Positions 1-10,600 of a DNA stretch of 64,000 bases are shown in pieces (position 1 is the first letter of the stretch; each line of letters begins with the position of its first letter). A model generated the notes under the pieces. The model did no database searches. It saw nothing but the letters and a program-made list of their open reading frames with translations, and was not told the origin of the DNA. The stretch is from NCBI GenBank assembly GCA_028571685.1, contig CM053164.1:35824501-35888500 (forward strand). Reading direction: 5' to 3'. Made by a program: the position numbers and the translations under genes. This DNA is from Heterohyrax brucei (taxonomy: Eukaryota > Chordata > Mammalia > Hyracoidea > Procaviidae).

Positions 1-1017
1 AGAAAATTGGGCCAAGATGTGAGGGGCTGCCAGGAGACATTAGGGCACCCTCTGTACCAGGCTTGTGAGTGGGGCGAAGCTCGACAATTGTGCCCCGGTC
101 CTGCAGCACGCACCAAAGCTGCTGCAGAGCTGTTTGGAGGCCACGCCTTTCCGTGCCTGTCTGCACTCTCCGCTTGATCTTGGCTGTGTCCTGACAACAT
201 TTCACCTCAGCCTGTACGATGCGCATCATCTTCTGCCCTGAATGGCACTGAGTCAAATTTCAACTGGGCTGTGTCCACTGCAGCCAAGGGCATTCTCTCC
301 AGACTCCTCATTGGTCCCAGCTTCTTTCCAGGACCACAGAGGAGCTTTTGAAGTCAGCCTGCACCATGCACCATCTTCTCCGAATCCGCAGCTCTGGGGA
401 GGGTGATGGCCCTTCTCATCTTATGCCCAAGCCTGAGTCACTCTGCACTGTGATGGCCTGGACTGGCTCTCTGGCTTCTGGCTGGGGCCATCTACCTGGT
501 TTGAGCCGGAAGAGTCTCATCCCGCTGTGCCCACAGCATATGCATGTGTTTGAAAACTCCTTGGCAAGCAGGACCTCCTAATTTTTTTCACTTCTTGTGA
601 TTAGCGTTGCAGACTAATCCTAGCACCAGACTCAACACCAGCTGTTCTTCCCCCACTGCTTGTTTTTACTTATAAACCAAATCCTGGAGCTGCTGCTGAG
701 GCGGCTGGCCCACTCCTCCCTCAGTCCCAGACTGCAGCCAGTCACCCACAGTGTGACTCTAGGTGAGTTACCTTTCTTCTTGGCTGCCTCATGCTTCAGG
801 GCCCCTGGGTGGCACCACCAATCTCAGAAGGGCTAGTGAGGGGCACGTGTCGTTCCAACTTTGCTGTAGTTGATGTGAATTCAGTAGTTTGCAGAGCCAG
901 CAGGATCTTAGAAATTTAATTATGTGTCTCTACACATCAGATATTCCTGGATACCACGTAAAAAAAAAAATGTTATATAATAAAATATATTCAAGAGGAT
1001 ATGTGCAACATCCTGAA
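1..1017. other. Unique sequence, no gene seen
   Basis: I see no recognisable repeat, RNA gene or convincing exon here. The two small open frames have no domain-like features and no flanking splice logic. An A-run lies near 961-970. Confidence 0.5.
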
Positions 1018-1035
1018 AATCTTTCATGTTTTTCT

Positions 1036-1578
1036 TTTTTACTGTTCTTTAATGAAAGTTTACAGCACAGATTAGCTTCTCATTCAAAAATTTATACACA
1101 TTCAGAAATCTCATTCAGAAATTTTTTGTGACATTGGTTGCAATTCCCACGTTATGTCAGCGCTTTCCCCCATTTCCATCTCGGGTTCCCTGTGTCCATT
1201 TGTCCAGTTTTCTTGTCCTGTCCTGCCTTCTCACCTTTGCTTTTGGGAAAGTGTTCCCCAGCTGGACTTGGGTACTTGACTGAAGCGAGAAGCACCCTCC
1301 TCCCATGTGTTGCTGTGTGGTCTACAGTCGGCTGAAAGGTAGACGTTTAGTCCCGGGGCCGTAACATCTGGCGTTGCTCCACTCTCCGTCAGACCAGTAA
1401 GTCTAGTCTTTTGTGTGTGTGTGTGTGTGAATTTTGTTCTCCATTTTTCTCCCATTGTGTCTGGGACCCTCAGTATAGCCAGTGGAGGTAGCCTGACCCC
1501 ACCCAGCTCTCTGAGCCTTGGGCTGGCGGAGGCTGTCATCTATGGGGTAGTTAGACCCTTTGCAGTCATCTGTGTCTT
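1036..1578 (-). mobile_element. L1 LINE 3' UTR fragment
   Basis: The plus strand begins with the reverse complement of a typical afrotherian L1 tail (CTTTAATGAAAGTTTACA), followed by CATTTCCATCTC-like and CTTTTGGGAAAGTGTTCCCC motifs and then TCTCCCATTGTGTCTGGGACCC. The same block order is seen again at 38877-39640. The copy is 5'-truncated and contains a short (GT)n at 1411-1428. It abuts an RTE-derived element at its right end. Family membership is by recall of the consensus; divergence is clearly substantial. Confidence 0.7.
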
Positions 1579-1950
1579 GTTAGTTGTCACTGAGTTGGCA
1601 CCGACCCATGGAGACCCCGTCACAACCAAACAAAACGTTGCCTGCTCCTGTGCTATCGTCACGATCACTGGTAACGTTTGAGTAGTTGTCGGGGCCATCG
1701 TGCATTTTCGGTGACTTCCAACCTAGGGGCTCGTCGTCCAGCACTGTCCTGAGCTTCTCATTGGCTACGTTTGGAAGTAAATCTCCAGGCCTTTCTTCCT
1801 ACTCTGTCTTAGTCTGGAAGCCCCTCTGAGATTTGTCCACCACGGGTGACCTTTCCAGTGTTTGAGATGCTGCTGGCAAAGATCCCAGCATCCTAGCGAT
1901 ATGCAGGCCACCACATTGTGACAAACTGACAGTTGAGTAGTGGTGGTAGT
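1579..1950 (-). mobile_element. Internally deleted RTE derivative, copy A
   Basis: Read on the minus strand, 1950 to about 1725 matches the RTE 5' leader (motifs GGTCACCCGTGGTGGACA, CTTCCAGACTAAGACAGAGTA and GACGAGCCCCTAGGTTGGAAG). About 1725 to 1579 matches the extreme RTE 3' end (ACTCAAACGTTACCAGTGAT, then a diverged GGTCTCCATGGGTCGG segment). The whole reverse-transcriptase ORF is absent. The same leader-to-3'-end join recurs at 18356-18724, so this is probably a non-autonomous RTE-driven element rather than an independent deletion. Confidence 0.7.
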
Positions 1951-3105
1951 TTTATAACGTAACAGTAATATGAACACCTGTGATCACACTCTGAGTCTGA
2001 GAACTAGAACAGTATCAGACCAATTGAAAGTGCCTATTTTCCCGCCTGATTGTTTCCAGCACCTCCTAAATTTGAAAGAGATCTTCAAGGAGAGTACTGG
2101 GCTTGGCACACCTGACCCTTTGCCCTTCATCTTGTCCCCATCTGGAGGGCAGTCACCAGCACTGTCCCCTGCCCGCAGAGGCTCTCTCAGCATGTCTTCA
2201 GCAGCTGCCCTTCCACCGTCGGTGGGAGCTGGGCAGGAAGCCAGGCCTCAGTGGTCTCCAGACCATGAGGTGATGGAGGGTCTAGGGAGGCCAGGGCGGG
2301 TTTGAAAATGTGGGAGCTCTCTCTGCTTTGTGGATTTTTCTAGCAGCCTTCTTGCCATGACTTAGCTGGCAGTTCTTGGGAGAATGATATTTGCAGAATG
2401 CAGACATGGGCTCAGGCTTCTCTGTCCTTAGATGACTTCAGTTTGCATTTCTATGAGACTTTCTCATATACCTGGAAGGCCCTGAAACCAAATCAGGAAG
2501 TGTTTTATATGGGGCATTTGCCCTCCAAACGTGCCAGTGTCAGGGAGAATTGTGACTGTCAGGAATACCATATTCCTGTTGAAAGTACATGAAATCAGCC
2601 CTGTAAATTGTGAAACATAAGTCACAGCTGTACTTCTTCTGTAATCATATAAGAATCATGAGTTTCTCAAGGGGCAGGAGAAACTATGAGCCCTCTAGAT
2701 GGACTTGACATTCAGCCATAGCCATCTCTACTCAGACCTGTGTTTTCTCTTCATACAAAATTTCTTACTCCCTTCAGTCTTTAGATATTTGGGCTAGGTT
2801 GGTTTCTTGGCAGTTGCAATTGCTTGAAAACAGGATTAGAGTGAGTTTCTTTTTTTCCTCCTTGGCAGTCTCTTCCTGGTTTTGCCTCTCTAGCAGCTGC
2901 TGTCCATTTGGTTCTCTCTCCCTCCTGTTTTCCTTTTATTACTTCTTCCCCAACTTGCTTCAGAGTTACTGAACCTGGGGGCCACAGAACCCACAGTTTT
3001 CTGGAGTACAGTGATGTTCAGCACCATGGAAAGTAGCAAACCCTGTTTCCGTATCATGACTCCCTCACCCCAGACATTTTAGAGACCCAGGCCTATGGGT
3101 GAAAG
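1951..3105. other. Unique sequence
   Basis: No repeat or gene was recognised. Overlapping short frames on both strands at 1970-2305 show no domain features. Confidence 0.45.
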
Positions 3106-3303
3106 GAGGCCTGGGGGGACAGTGGTTACAGCACTCAGCTGCTGATCGGAAGGTCAGTGATTCAAACCCACCAGCTGCTCCTGTTGTGAAAGATATGGCA
3201 GTCAGCTCCTGTAGAGCTTACAGCCTTGGAGAACCTCACATGGGGCAGTTCTGCTCTGTCCTGTAGGGTCACAGTGCATCGGAATCGACTCGAGGGCAAT
3301 GGG
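3106..3303 (+). mobile_element. AfroSINE
   Basis: The tRNA-like head (acAGTGGTTAcagcactcAGCTGCTgatCggaAGGTCAGtgaTTCAAAcCC) carries recognisable pol III A- and B-box remnants. It is followed by the body GGGGCAGTTCTGCTCTGTCC and GGAATCGACTCGAGGGCAATGGG. This is the longer variant with a GTGAAAGATATGGCAGTCAG insert in the body. The GGTTT tail is nearly lost. Confidence 0.9.
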
Positions 3304-3315
3304 TAATTGTGGATG

Positions 3316-4012
3316 AAATCACTGGGTGATGTAAACAGCTGGCATACTTTACAGCTCAGCTGCTAACCTAAGGGTTGGAGCTTCAAGTCCACTTAGAGGT
3401 GCCTTGAAAGAAAGACCTGGTAATATTCAGAAAAACTCAGCCATTGAAAACTCTGTGGAGCACGGTTTGTCGTGGATTGAATTGTGTCCCCCCAAAAATG
3501 TGTGTAGCAATTTGACAAGAGCATGATTCCCCATGTTATGTGGTGTTCCTATATGTTGTAAATCCTGCCTCCCTGATGCTAATGAGGGAGGATGGACTGT
3601 GGTTGTGTTACTGAGGCAGGACTCAGTCCAAAAGATTGTATTGTGCCTTGAGGCAGTCTCTTGGGATATAAAGGAAAGGGAAGAAAGCAGAGAGTCAGGG
3701 ACCTCATACCATCAGGAAAGAAGAAGTATCAAGAGCAGAATGTGTCCTTTGGAACTGGGGTCCATGCACGTCAGAAGCTCCCCATCCAGAGGAGGATTAA
3801 TGACAAGGATCCTCCTCCAGAGCCAACAGAGAAAGCCTTTCCCTGGAGCTGATGCCCGAAATTTTGACTTTTAGGCACTTTACTGTGAGGAAATAAATTT
3901 CTCTTTGTTACAGCCATCCACGGGATATTTTTTGTTATAGCAGCTCTAGATGATAAAACAGTGTTCTACCCTGACACATATGGGCTGGTATGAATGGGGG
4001 TCTACTGGCCGG
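3316..4012 (+). mobile_element. AfroSINE split by a solo LTR
   Basis: The left part (3316-3467) runs from a degenerate tRNA-like head to GAAAACTCTGTGGAGCACGGTT. The right part (3961-4012) resumes in register with GTTCTACCCTGACACATATGGGC and ends in a degraded 3' end. The interruption is the LTR at 3468-3960, so the SINE is older than the LTR. The split gives a relative date for both elements. Confidence 0.75.
3468..3960 (+). mobile_element. Solo LTR, MaLR-like, nested in a SINE
   Basis: It starts TGTCGTGGATTGAATTGTGTCC and ends GATGATAAAACA, giving the TG...CA ends of an LTR. Within it are GATATAAAGG at about 3664 (TATA-like) and GAAATAAATTTCTCTTTGTTAC near 3890 (polyadenylation signal). Total length is 493 bp. 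The flanks CGGTT (3463-3467) and GTGTT (3961-3965) fit a decayed 5-bp target duplication. A second member with the same block order lies at 53813-54326. No internal viral region is attached, so it is a recombined solo LTR. The MaLR assignment rests on the 5' motif and polyA block. Confidence 0.8.
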
Positions 4013-5084
4013 CAAGTCCTGGTAAGGCAAGGCGTGTGCATAAAGCTGTAACATTCATGCCGCCAGGATGAGTTTATTGCTGGTAACATCAGGTGTGTGT
4101 GTGAGGCAGCATGTAGCATTCACTGAGCCAGAATCAGCCGACGATGCCTCTGTGCTGAGCATGAAATAGATCAGCAGTCTCTTATGTCCAGGAAGCTAGA
4201 GCCAGGTCACAGGGTGCTGTAGGGGTTTCTGAGGAGAGATGAGCACCAAGGGCTAGAGGAGAAAAAAGAATGTCTGTGAGCCCTGGAGTGTCTTCATCTG
4301 GATCCTGAAGGAATGAAACGTTCAGGTCCATGGAGAAGAGCAAAATTTCTGCCTGGGCAGAGAGAAGAAGCTGGAATCAGGTGGTATGTGTCTGTGACCA
4401 TGACGAGAACTCTGACCTGGGGGCATGGCTTTGGTCAGGAGAGTGGGGCCTGGTGGCGTGTCTTCAGCATGGAAGTAACGGGAAGATAGCTGCATGGATG
4501 GCCTTCTAAAAACAGCCCCCGTCACATGAGCATCAAGTTATTCAGGAGGGAGGAGAAGATGGGTCCAGGACTACAGGGAGGACTGGCCCAAGAGCTCAGG
4601 CCAGAGTCCTAGGATCTTACACAGTGGCCCTGAGCACGACACTGTGCACTCTAAAACTCAAGTATTGGACAGAATAGCCTTTCTTCTTTTTTTTTTTTTT
4701 TCATCCTGAATAATCTGGCCAAATGAGTCCTCCAACTGAGCTGGTTTCCTTTAGAATTAAGGAATTATATTAGGCACAGGGAAACTCTTACCAGGTTTTT
4801 CCAAAAAGCCCTGTTCTCTGTTGCTGCAGCAAGGTTTTAGTACTTTGCTTTATTTTTGGCATGTCTGCTGAAAATGGGTGCCTACTTTCCATTTGGAGTT
4901 CTGGCTGCTGAGTGCTCACACCTGCCCGGGGTGAGTGGACCATGGCCCTTTCTGTAACAGGCAAATGGAAGGATTTCCTGGAGATCAGATAGTGGCATAA
5001 ATTAGGGTTGTCCCCACCTGTTACTCCTTCGGGATGATTGGAGAAGGATTTGAGGACCAGCTGCTACCTCATAAGGCAACCTGG
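4013..5084. other. Unique sequence with a T-run
   Basis: No gene or clear repeat was seen. A run of about 15 T lies near 4687-4701. The purine-rich stretch 4190-4360 could be a degraded old repeat that I cannot classify. Confidence 0.4.
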
Positions 5085-5305
5085 TCACACAGCAGTTAAA
5101 GGGCTTGCCTGCTAATCAGAAGTCTGTGGTTTGAACCTATCAGCCACTCCACAGGAGAAGGATGTAGCAGTCTGTCTCTGTAAAAATTCACAGCCTTGGA
5201 AACCCTATGAGGGCAGTTCTGTTCTGTTGTATACAGTTACTGAGTCAGAATCTACTTGATGTCAACAGGTTTCGGGCGTTTTTTTGGTTTGGTTTGGTTT
5301 TTTCC
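5085..5305 (+). mobile_element. AfroSINE
   Basis: Head motif CACAGCAGTTAAAGGGCTTGC with B-box GTTTGAACC, body GGAAACCCTATGAGGGCAGTTCTG, and tail GGTTTGGTTTGGTTTTTT. The body keeps the insert GAGAAGGATGTAGCAGTCTG, placing it with the long variant at 3106-3303. Confidence 0.85.
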
Positions 5306-6004
5306 CACCACTTACAGGAAATGAGCAAAGTGGGGGGATCTGATAAATATTCTAAAGGCCTTACCTGGGTGTACACTGGGAATAGGGTGCACATTTGTTC
5401 TCTTGCTCAGGCCCAAGAACTGTCAGGCCCAAGCAGTGGCTGGGTTTTCGGTGGTGTGGCGAAAAATCTTGGCTTGGGGGTGACCGACATAGTGTTCAGA
5501 ATCACTGCTGATTTTAGCCAAGGGCGGAAGGAAAAATGGCGTGGCTCCAGCAAATCAGGACTGGAAGAGGAGAAAAAAGGTCTTCAGCCTCTTGGGAGCT
5601 TGGAGGTAGCACCAGGTCTGTCCCCATGGCCGCCCCCAGCCCCTTGAGAAAGTAAATCCTGTGGGAGGGGACGGGACGTGGTGGTCCAAGATTTCCCAGA
5701 CCCCTGGTTGGTCTCTTAGGAGACAGGAGAAGGGCACAGGGGAATTCCAAACCCGTAGGCAGAAGGTATTTGTAATACATCTTTCTTCGTGGACCGCTTG
5801 GGATTCTGAAACCTTCATCTTTGAGGCTCAGTTCTCTTGAAACGGGGGTGAGATGAGTGGGACAAAGGACTAGAAGGTGTTTGCTTTTCCTGGAGTAGAA
5901 GTTTTGTTTGCTGCTTGAAAGTACACCTGCCTTGATGTTGTCATTGTAAGAGTAACTGACTTATTTGGGATTCTCCTGAAACTCACAAATCCTTTCTGGT
6001 GCCA
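5306..6004. other. Unique sequence
   Basis: No recognisable repeat or exon. An open frame at 5207-5647 starts inside the preceding SINE and is not credible as a gene. Confidence 0.4.
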
Positions 6005-6320
6005 GCTGTGTGACAGACCCCATACTGTCCACCAACAAGATAATAGTAAATGAGATGTCAGCTATAAAGGAGCGAGTGGCCTCAGGGAAGAGGAAGCAAG
6101 GTATTCAAACAGTGCTTTACTAAGCTTTAGAACATTCTCTACGTTAGAGTGGCGTGATCATGTCAAATTAAGTATTGCACAGAGGGCTAGGGAATCCAGG
6201 TGGGCTTCTTGGAAGAGGTGGAAACTTGATCTGGGCCTTGAGATGAATAGCGGACCTCAGATGTCTAGAAAGGGTACAAAGGGCCCACTGTAGGCTGAAC
6301 AAAAAAAGGCAAGATGGACA
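6005..6320 (-). repeat. Ancient L2-like relic
   Basis: The text order matches a common mammalian relic: AGATAATAGTAAATGAGATG, then CTTCTTGGAAGAGGTGGAAACTTGA and CTGGGCCTTGAGATGAATAG, then GGCAAGATGGACAAAAGA. I assign it to L2 in reverse orientation with limited certainty, because divergence is high and no alignment was run. Confidence 0.4.
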
Positions 6321-6639
6321 AAAGAAACAGGTGAGTGATTGGAAGGCTTGAGATTTTTTTACTATTATAATTTGCAGTTATTTTCATATGAACTTGCTAC
6401 GCTTAAACCATGTGAATTTGCCTCTTACCTGGTATCATTGTATTAGTTCCTGAGTTGTGTTTCTGCCGATTAGTAGTAATGTTAGGAAACATCTGCTCTC
6501 CCCGCCTGCAAACACCTCCTGACTGTCCCCCACTCTGGCCTGCCTCTGGGACGGGGAAGGTGGAGAAGCAGACAAGCTTCCAAGAGAGGCGATATGATAT
6601 TTATGTGGTGGTCAACCAACTGTGACTCTGAAGCCACTT

Positions 6640-6960
6640 CGAACACAGTCTCCCTGATTTAAAAACCTGTTTGAAGCTTTGGAAATTGATTTCTAGGTTT
6701 GTAACAAACCTGGCTGTTTTGTGTTTGGAAACATAATTTACTATTTCTAAGAAAAGACTTTTAAATCCTGATTACTTTCGCCAACTCCACTTCTCCTTGA
6801 GGCTATTGAAAAAAAATCAATCAGGGTTTCCAATCATGTGCATTCAGTGAGTCGCTTTTTCAAGCTTTTGGTTCACGAGCTTGCACTTTGACGTGTTTTT
6901 CTGGATTTGAATATTTTTCTAAATCATGATTATGCTACTGTTTAATGAGAACAAAAGTGG
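6640..6960. other. Candidate conserved non-coding element
   Basis: This is an AT-rich, repeat-free block containing homeodomain- and forkhead-like words (CATAATTTACTATT, AAAAATCAATCAGG, CTAAATCATGATTATG, TTTAATGAGAAC) and no simple repeats. It has no open frame of interest. Conservation is inferred from texture only and cannot be tested here. Confidence 0.25.
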
Positions 6961-7292
6961 AAATAGCATCTGCTTGTCTGCCACCGCGCGTCTCCCGGCC
7001 TGTGTGTGCTGTCTGCAGAAGTGGTGGCCCAGTCTGGGGAGCTGACGAGTGTCTTGATTAGCTTAATTGCTTCCTGCCGTAGTTTGGGGCACCAGGCCTG
7101 TGATGAACTGGGTCTTCTGGGGGATCTGGATGCAGGACTGGCTCTGAGACTTGGAATAACTGAGGCCAGATTCAAGTTAGGAATAATCCCAACACTCTTC
7201 CCAGCAAGGACATGTGCACTGGCTTCTCTGGTCCAGGCTGGGACCTCAGAGTCCTTTCCTTGATAGACTTACAAGTCTCTCCAGGGCAGAAA

Positions 7293-7526
7293 ATATAAAA
7301 ATAAACCAATGGCTGCTGAGGCAGTTCTGACGCATGGTGACCGCACGTGTTTCAGAGTAGAACTGTACTCCTTGAGGCTTTCAAAGATTGTCACCTATGG
7401 AAGCAGATCAGTCTCCAGGCGTTTCTTCCAAGGTGCCTCGGGGTGACTTGGAACTGCCAACCTTGGCAGTTTGTAATTGTTTTTAACATCTGCACCACCC
7501 AGGATGCCATCCTGGGCAGTGGTAGG
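7293..7526 (-). mobile_element. AfroSINE, long variant
   Basis: The plus strand reads the reverse complement: GTTTCAGAGTAGAACTGTACTCC, AGATCAGTCTCCAGGCGTTTCTTCC, AAGGTGCCTCGGGGTGACTTGGAACTGCCAACC and a terminal TGCACCACCCAGGATGCC. The insert between body and head is typical of the variant also seen at 46714-46918. Confidence 0.8.
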
Positions 7527-8175
7527 GATCACGTCAAGTTGAACTGAGCCTGACTGAGATGCACTGTGATAATGGTTAGCTACGGAGAAAGTCGGAGGGG
7601 GACACGTCGGCCAAGGGTGGGTGTGGGGACAGCCGTAGAGCGTCAGTGGGCTGAGCGCTGCAGCTTACGGCATTCAGAACAGGGCTTTCCGGTCATCGCA
7701 GAATTCCATTATTGCTCAGCCCATCAGGAAAGTTCACGCTGAAAAGCCTGTGTCAGCAAAAAAGTTTAAATCATAGATTCTTCTTTGTTTACGAAGCTTC
7801 AGAACATTGCAGTGTTTTCATTTTCTTTCAAAATGACAAAAGTAAGCTGGCTTTTCTTGATCTCTTTTTTTTAATTTTTAAACTGTTAAGCTGTTTCTAT
7901 CTGGAAAACTTGTTTATTCAGAATTTCTGGCCACCACCGTCACAAGGCGCCTCTATAAATAATGCTTTTAAAGTGTGACTTATATACAGTGAAAGGCATA
8001 GCTATTACATGTGCAGTTCAGTTGGTTTATGCATTAAGAAATGAATACATCTGCACAGCCAATATCTCTATCAAGAAGAATGCTTCCCTCCCCCTAGAAA
8101 GTTCCCTTGTGTTGCTTCCCTGTGAGCCTACCCGAGAAACAACTACTGAATGGTTTTCAGAATGCCCTTTATGAA
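7527..8175. other. Unique sequence
   Basis: No repeat or gene recognised. The part from 7850 to 7960 is T-rich. Small frames at 7712-8174 lack any domain signature. Confidence 0.4.
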
Positions 8176-8324
8176 ACATGCTGTGTCTGCTAACCAAAAG
8201 GTCGACAGTTCAAATCCACCAGGAGCTCCTTGGAAACTCTATGGAGCAGTTCTACTCTGCCCTATAGGGTCGCTGTGAGTCAGAATCGACTCAAAGGCAG
8301 TGGGTTTGGTTTTTTGGTTTTTGC
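8176..8324 (+). mobile_element. AfroSINE, short young-looking copy
   Basis: It contains CTAACCAAAAGGTCGACAGTTC (B-box region), GGAGCAGTTCTACTCTGCCC, TAGGGTCGCTGTGAGTCAG and the tail GGGTTTGGTTTTTTGG. Divergence is low, with an intact 3' end but a truncated head. Confidence 0.92.
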
Positions 8325-8335
8325 AAACATCCAAG

Positions 8336-8547
8336 TGTCTGAATGGTACAAATTGTTAAACACCCTCAGCCACTGAGCGAAAGTTTGGAGGTTTGAGTCC
8401 ACCCAGGGGCACCTCAGAAGAAACTCCTGGTGATCTGTTTCCAAAAATATCAGCCACTGAGAACCCTGCGGAGCACATCTCTACTCTGACATCCGTGGGG
8501 TCTCCGTGAGTCAGAGTCCGCTTGATAGCAACAGGTTTGGTTTTTAA
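8336..8547 (+). mobile_element. AfroSINE, long variant
   Basis: Degraded head (GGTACAAATTGTTAAACACCC), long-variant middle (CTCCTGGTGATCTGTTTCC, ATATCAGCCACTGAGAACCC) and end (GTCTCCGTGAGTCAGAGTCC, AACAGGTTTGG). It lies directly downstream of another SINE in the same orientation. Confidence 0.87.
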
Positions 8548-9401
8548 AGCATACCTGCATTTGGAAATTGAAAAAACAGATTGCTTCCTAAGAGAAGGTG
8601 CAACCCTGACCTCTGAGCACCCTCCCTGCTACTGTAGCCAGGGGTGGGCATCCTCTGGAGCTGGCTGAGCCTTTCCTGCCCCACCCCACCCCACCCCATC
8701 TGCATCAGGCTCCCAGATTGTGTGAAGTCTAGTCAGCTACAGAACTACACCTGGAATTCCAGACATTGGCAATCGGAGAACAATGGATAGGAAGAAAATT
8801 CATTGTGTGCTTTCTCCAGGATCGCTTGCATAAAATTGTGCCTGCTGAGCAGGAGGACTCCAGATTAGAGAAGAGAGAGAGAGGCCTACTCATCGGCCTG
8901 CATAATCAGCACTGAACATATTTCTGCCCCAACAAAGAGAACAGTGTGTTCCTGAGAAGCGGCTGTGTGCCTCAGAGCTCTGTGGTGGGCGGCTCTCCCA
9001 AGAGGCAGTCGGATTTTTCAGCAGCACCCCCACCCGGCTTCTTTTGCCCCAGACTTTCAGTCTGCTGAGGAGGGGGTCACTAGCAGAGCCTGGCAGAGGG
9101 CAGTGCTGGCTCTGGCTTGGTGCCCTTTTGTCTCTCTGCCCCACCAAACAAAATCCTGGGAAGCTCACCCATCTGATCAGTTGGTGCCCACGGTGCTTGA
9201 CCCTTGCAGTAGAGGTCACTAGCCTCGGATAGTCAGGGGTCAGCCTGCTTTGGGCCTCTTTCTTGACCCTTCAGGTGTAACTTACTCCTGTGATGACAGT
9301 GAGTGCGTGGCCTTCTAACTGGGGCTGCAACAGGTTCCCAGCTGTACCCCCGATCTGTCTCTCTCTCCAGGAGAACCAGCAGCAGCACCCTGCTAGGCAC
9401 C
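8548..9401. other. Unique sequence with a CCCCA run
   Basis: A short (CCCCA)n stretch lies near 8677-8698. Overlapping frames on both strands at 8890-9232 show no gene-like features. Confidence 0.4.
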
Positions 9402-9790
9402 TATGGTTATTGTTGTTGGATGCTGTCAAGTTGGAGCTGACTCATAGCGACTTTAGAGCAGAGCAAAACATTACGTGGTCCTGCAATATCCTCGTAATTG
9501 TTGCCGTGTTTGAGCCCACTGTTTACAGCCAGTTTACAGTCAGTCCATCTCATTGAACGTCTTTTTCTTTTCTGCTTTCCAAGCGTGATGTCCTTCTTTA
9601 GCGATTGGTCCTTACTGATGACATGTCCACAGTAAGCCAGACAAAAATCTCAACATTCTTGCTTCTAAGGAGCATTCTGGCTGTACTTCTTCAAGACTGA
9701 TTTGTACGTTCTCTGGCAGTCCATGGTCTGTTCAATATTCTTTGCCAGCAACCACAGTTCAGATGCTTCAATTCTTCCTCCCATCGACAC
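9402..9790 (-). mobile_element. RTE LINE 3' end, 5'-truncated
   Basis: On the plus strand it starts with the reverse complement of the RTE tail (TATTGTTGTTGGATGCTGTC), then GAGCTGACTCATAGCGAC, then coding-derived blocks (AAGCGTGATGTCC, AAGGAGCATTCTGGCTGTACT, CAGTCCATGGTCTGTTCAATA). This covers the last part of the reverse-transcriptase ORF and the 3' UTR. It is truncated at the right, the usual signature of incomplete target-primed reverse transcription. A sister fragment is at 16663-17213. Confidence 0.87.
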
Positions 9791-10438
9791 CTATGAACAC
9801 TTCCAAAGAGAGGCAGCAGCCAGCCTTCTGACTTGCAAGACGTAGGCGAGTTCCTAGCCAGGCTGCAGTGTGGCCCATGCCCCTCTAGGGCCTAGTCTCT
9901 CTCCTTGCAGCCCTCTGTAGTTGATGTCAGTCTTTTTGTCCCCTAAAGCCCCACTAGGGCTCAGCTCTGTTTGGGGTGAGCAAGCTTGGAAAAATGATTT
10001 CTTTTCTTTGATTCATCTTACCCGCAGCTGTATTTTCAGGAAAAATAACATTCGAATGCGTCTGTTTTTTTTAATGTTGCAGTTGTGCCCTTTGTGAAAT
10101 TACCCAAGGCTTGAAAATAAAAGATGTAAGCAATTGAAACACATGAGACCGCAGTCGGGGAAGGCAGAGCAGAATCAGAGAGTACTGGCCTGTGCCTCTG
10201 TTGTTCTCTGACCGTTGCTAGTGTATCCCGTGCCGGACCCTGGGTCTCCCCATCTGAAGAGTGAGGGACTTGGACTAAAAGGTCACAGAGATCACTCCCA
10301 GCACTGACCCTCTGTGGTTCCATAAACCTGTTTGATATCACGTTTGATATTGCATGTCTGCCATGATCATAGCCAAATGGACTAATGAAAGTTTAAGTTT
10401 TAGAGACTCGGACTGGAAAATACTGAAGAAACTATAGA
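9791..10438. other. Unique sequence
   Basis: No repeat or gene recognised. Confidence 0.4.
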
Positions 10439-10600
10439 ATTTGTTGTTGCTGGGTCTCCATTCAGAGTGACCCCGTGTGACAGAGGAGAACTGCCCCATA
10501 CGGTGTCCAAAGCTGAAACCTCTGTGGGAGCTGAGCCTCCTAGTGGTTCCACTCATCAGCCTTTCAACTGTCAGCTGAACGCTTCCCTGGCGTTAGCACT
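10439..10600 (-). mobile_element. AfroSINE, degraded
   Basis: The reverse complement contains the body GAGGAGAACTGCCCCATACGG and a weak head (GCCTTTCAACTGTCAGCTGAACGC). The left end has TTGTTGTTGC in place of the GGTTT tail. Confidence 0.65.

Noticed and set aside
8677-8698. (CCCCA)n as a telomere-like repeat
   Set aside because: Only four or five units; ordinary low-complexity DNA.
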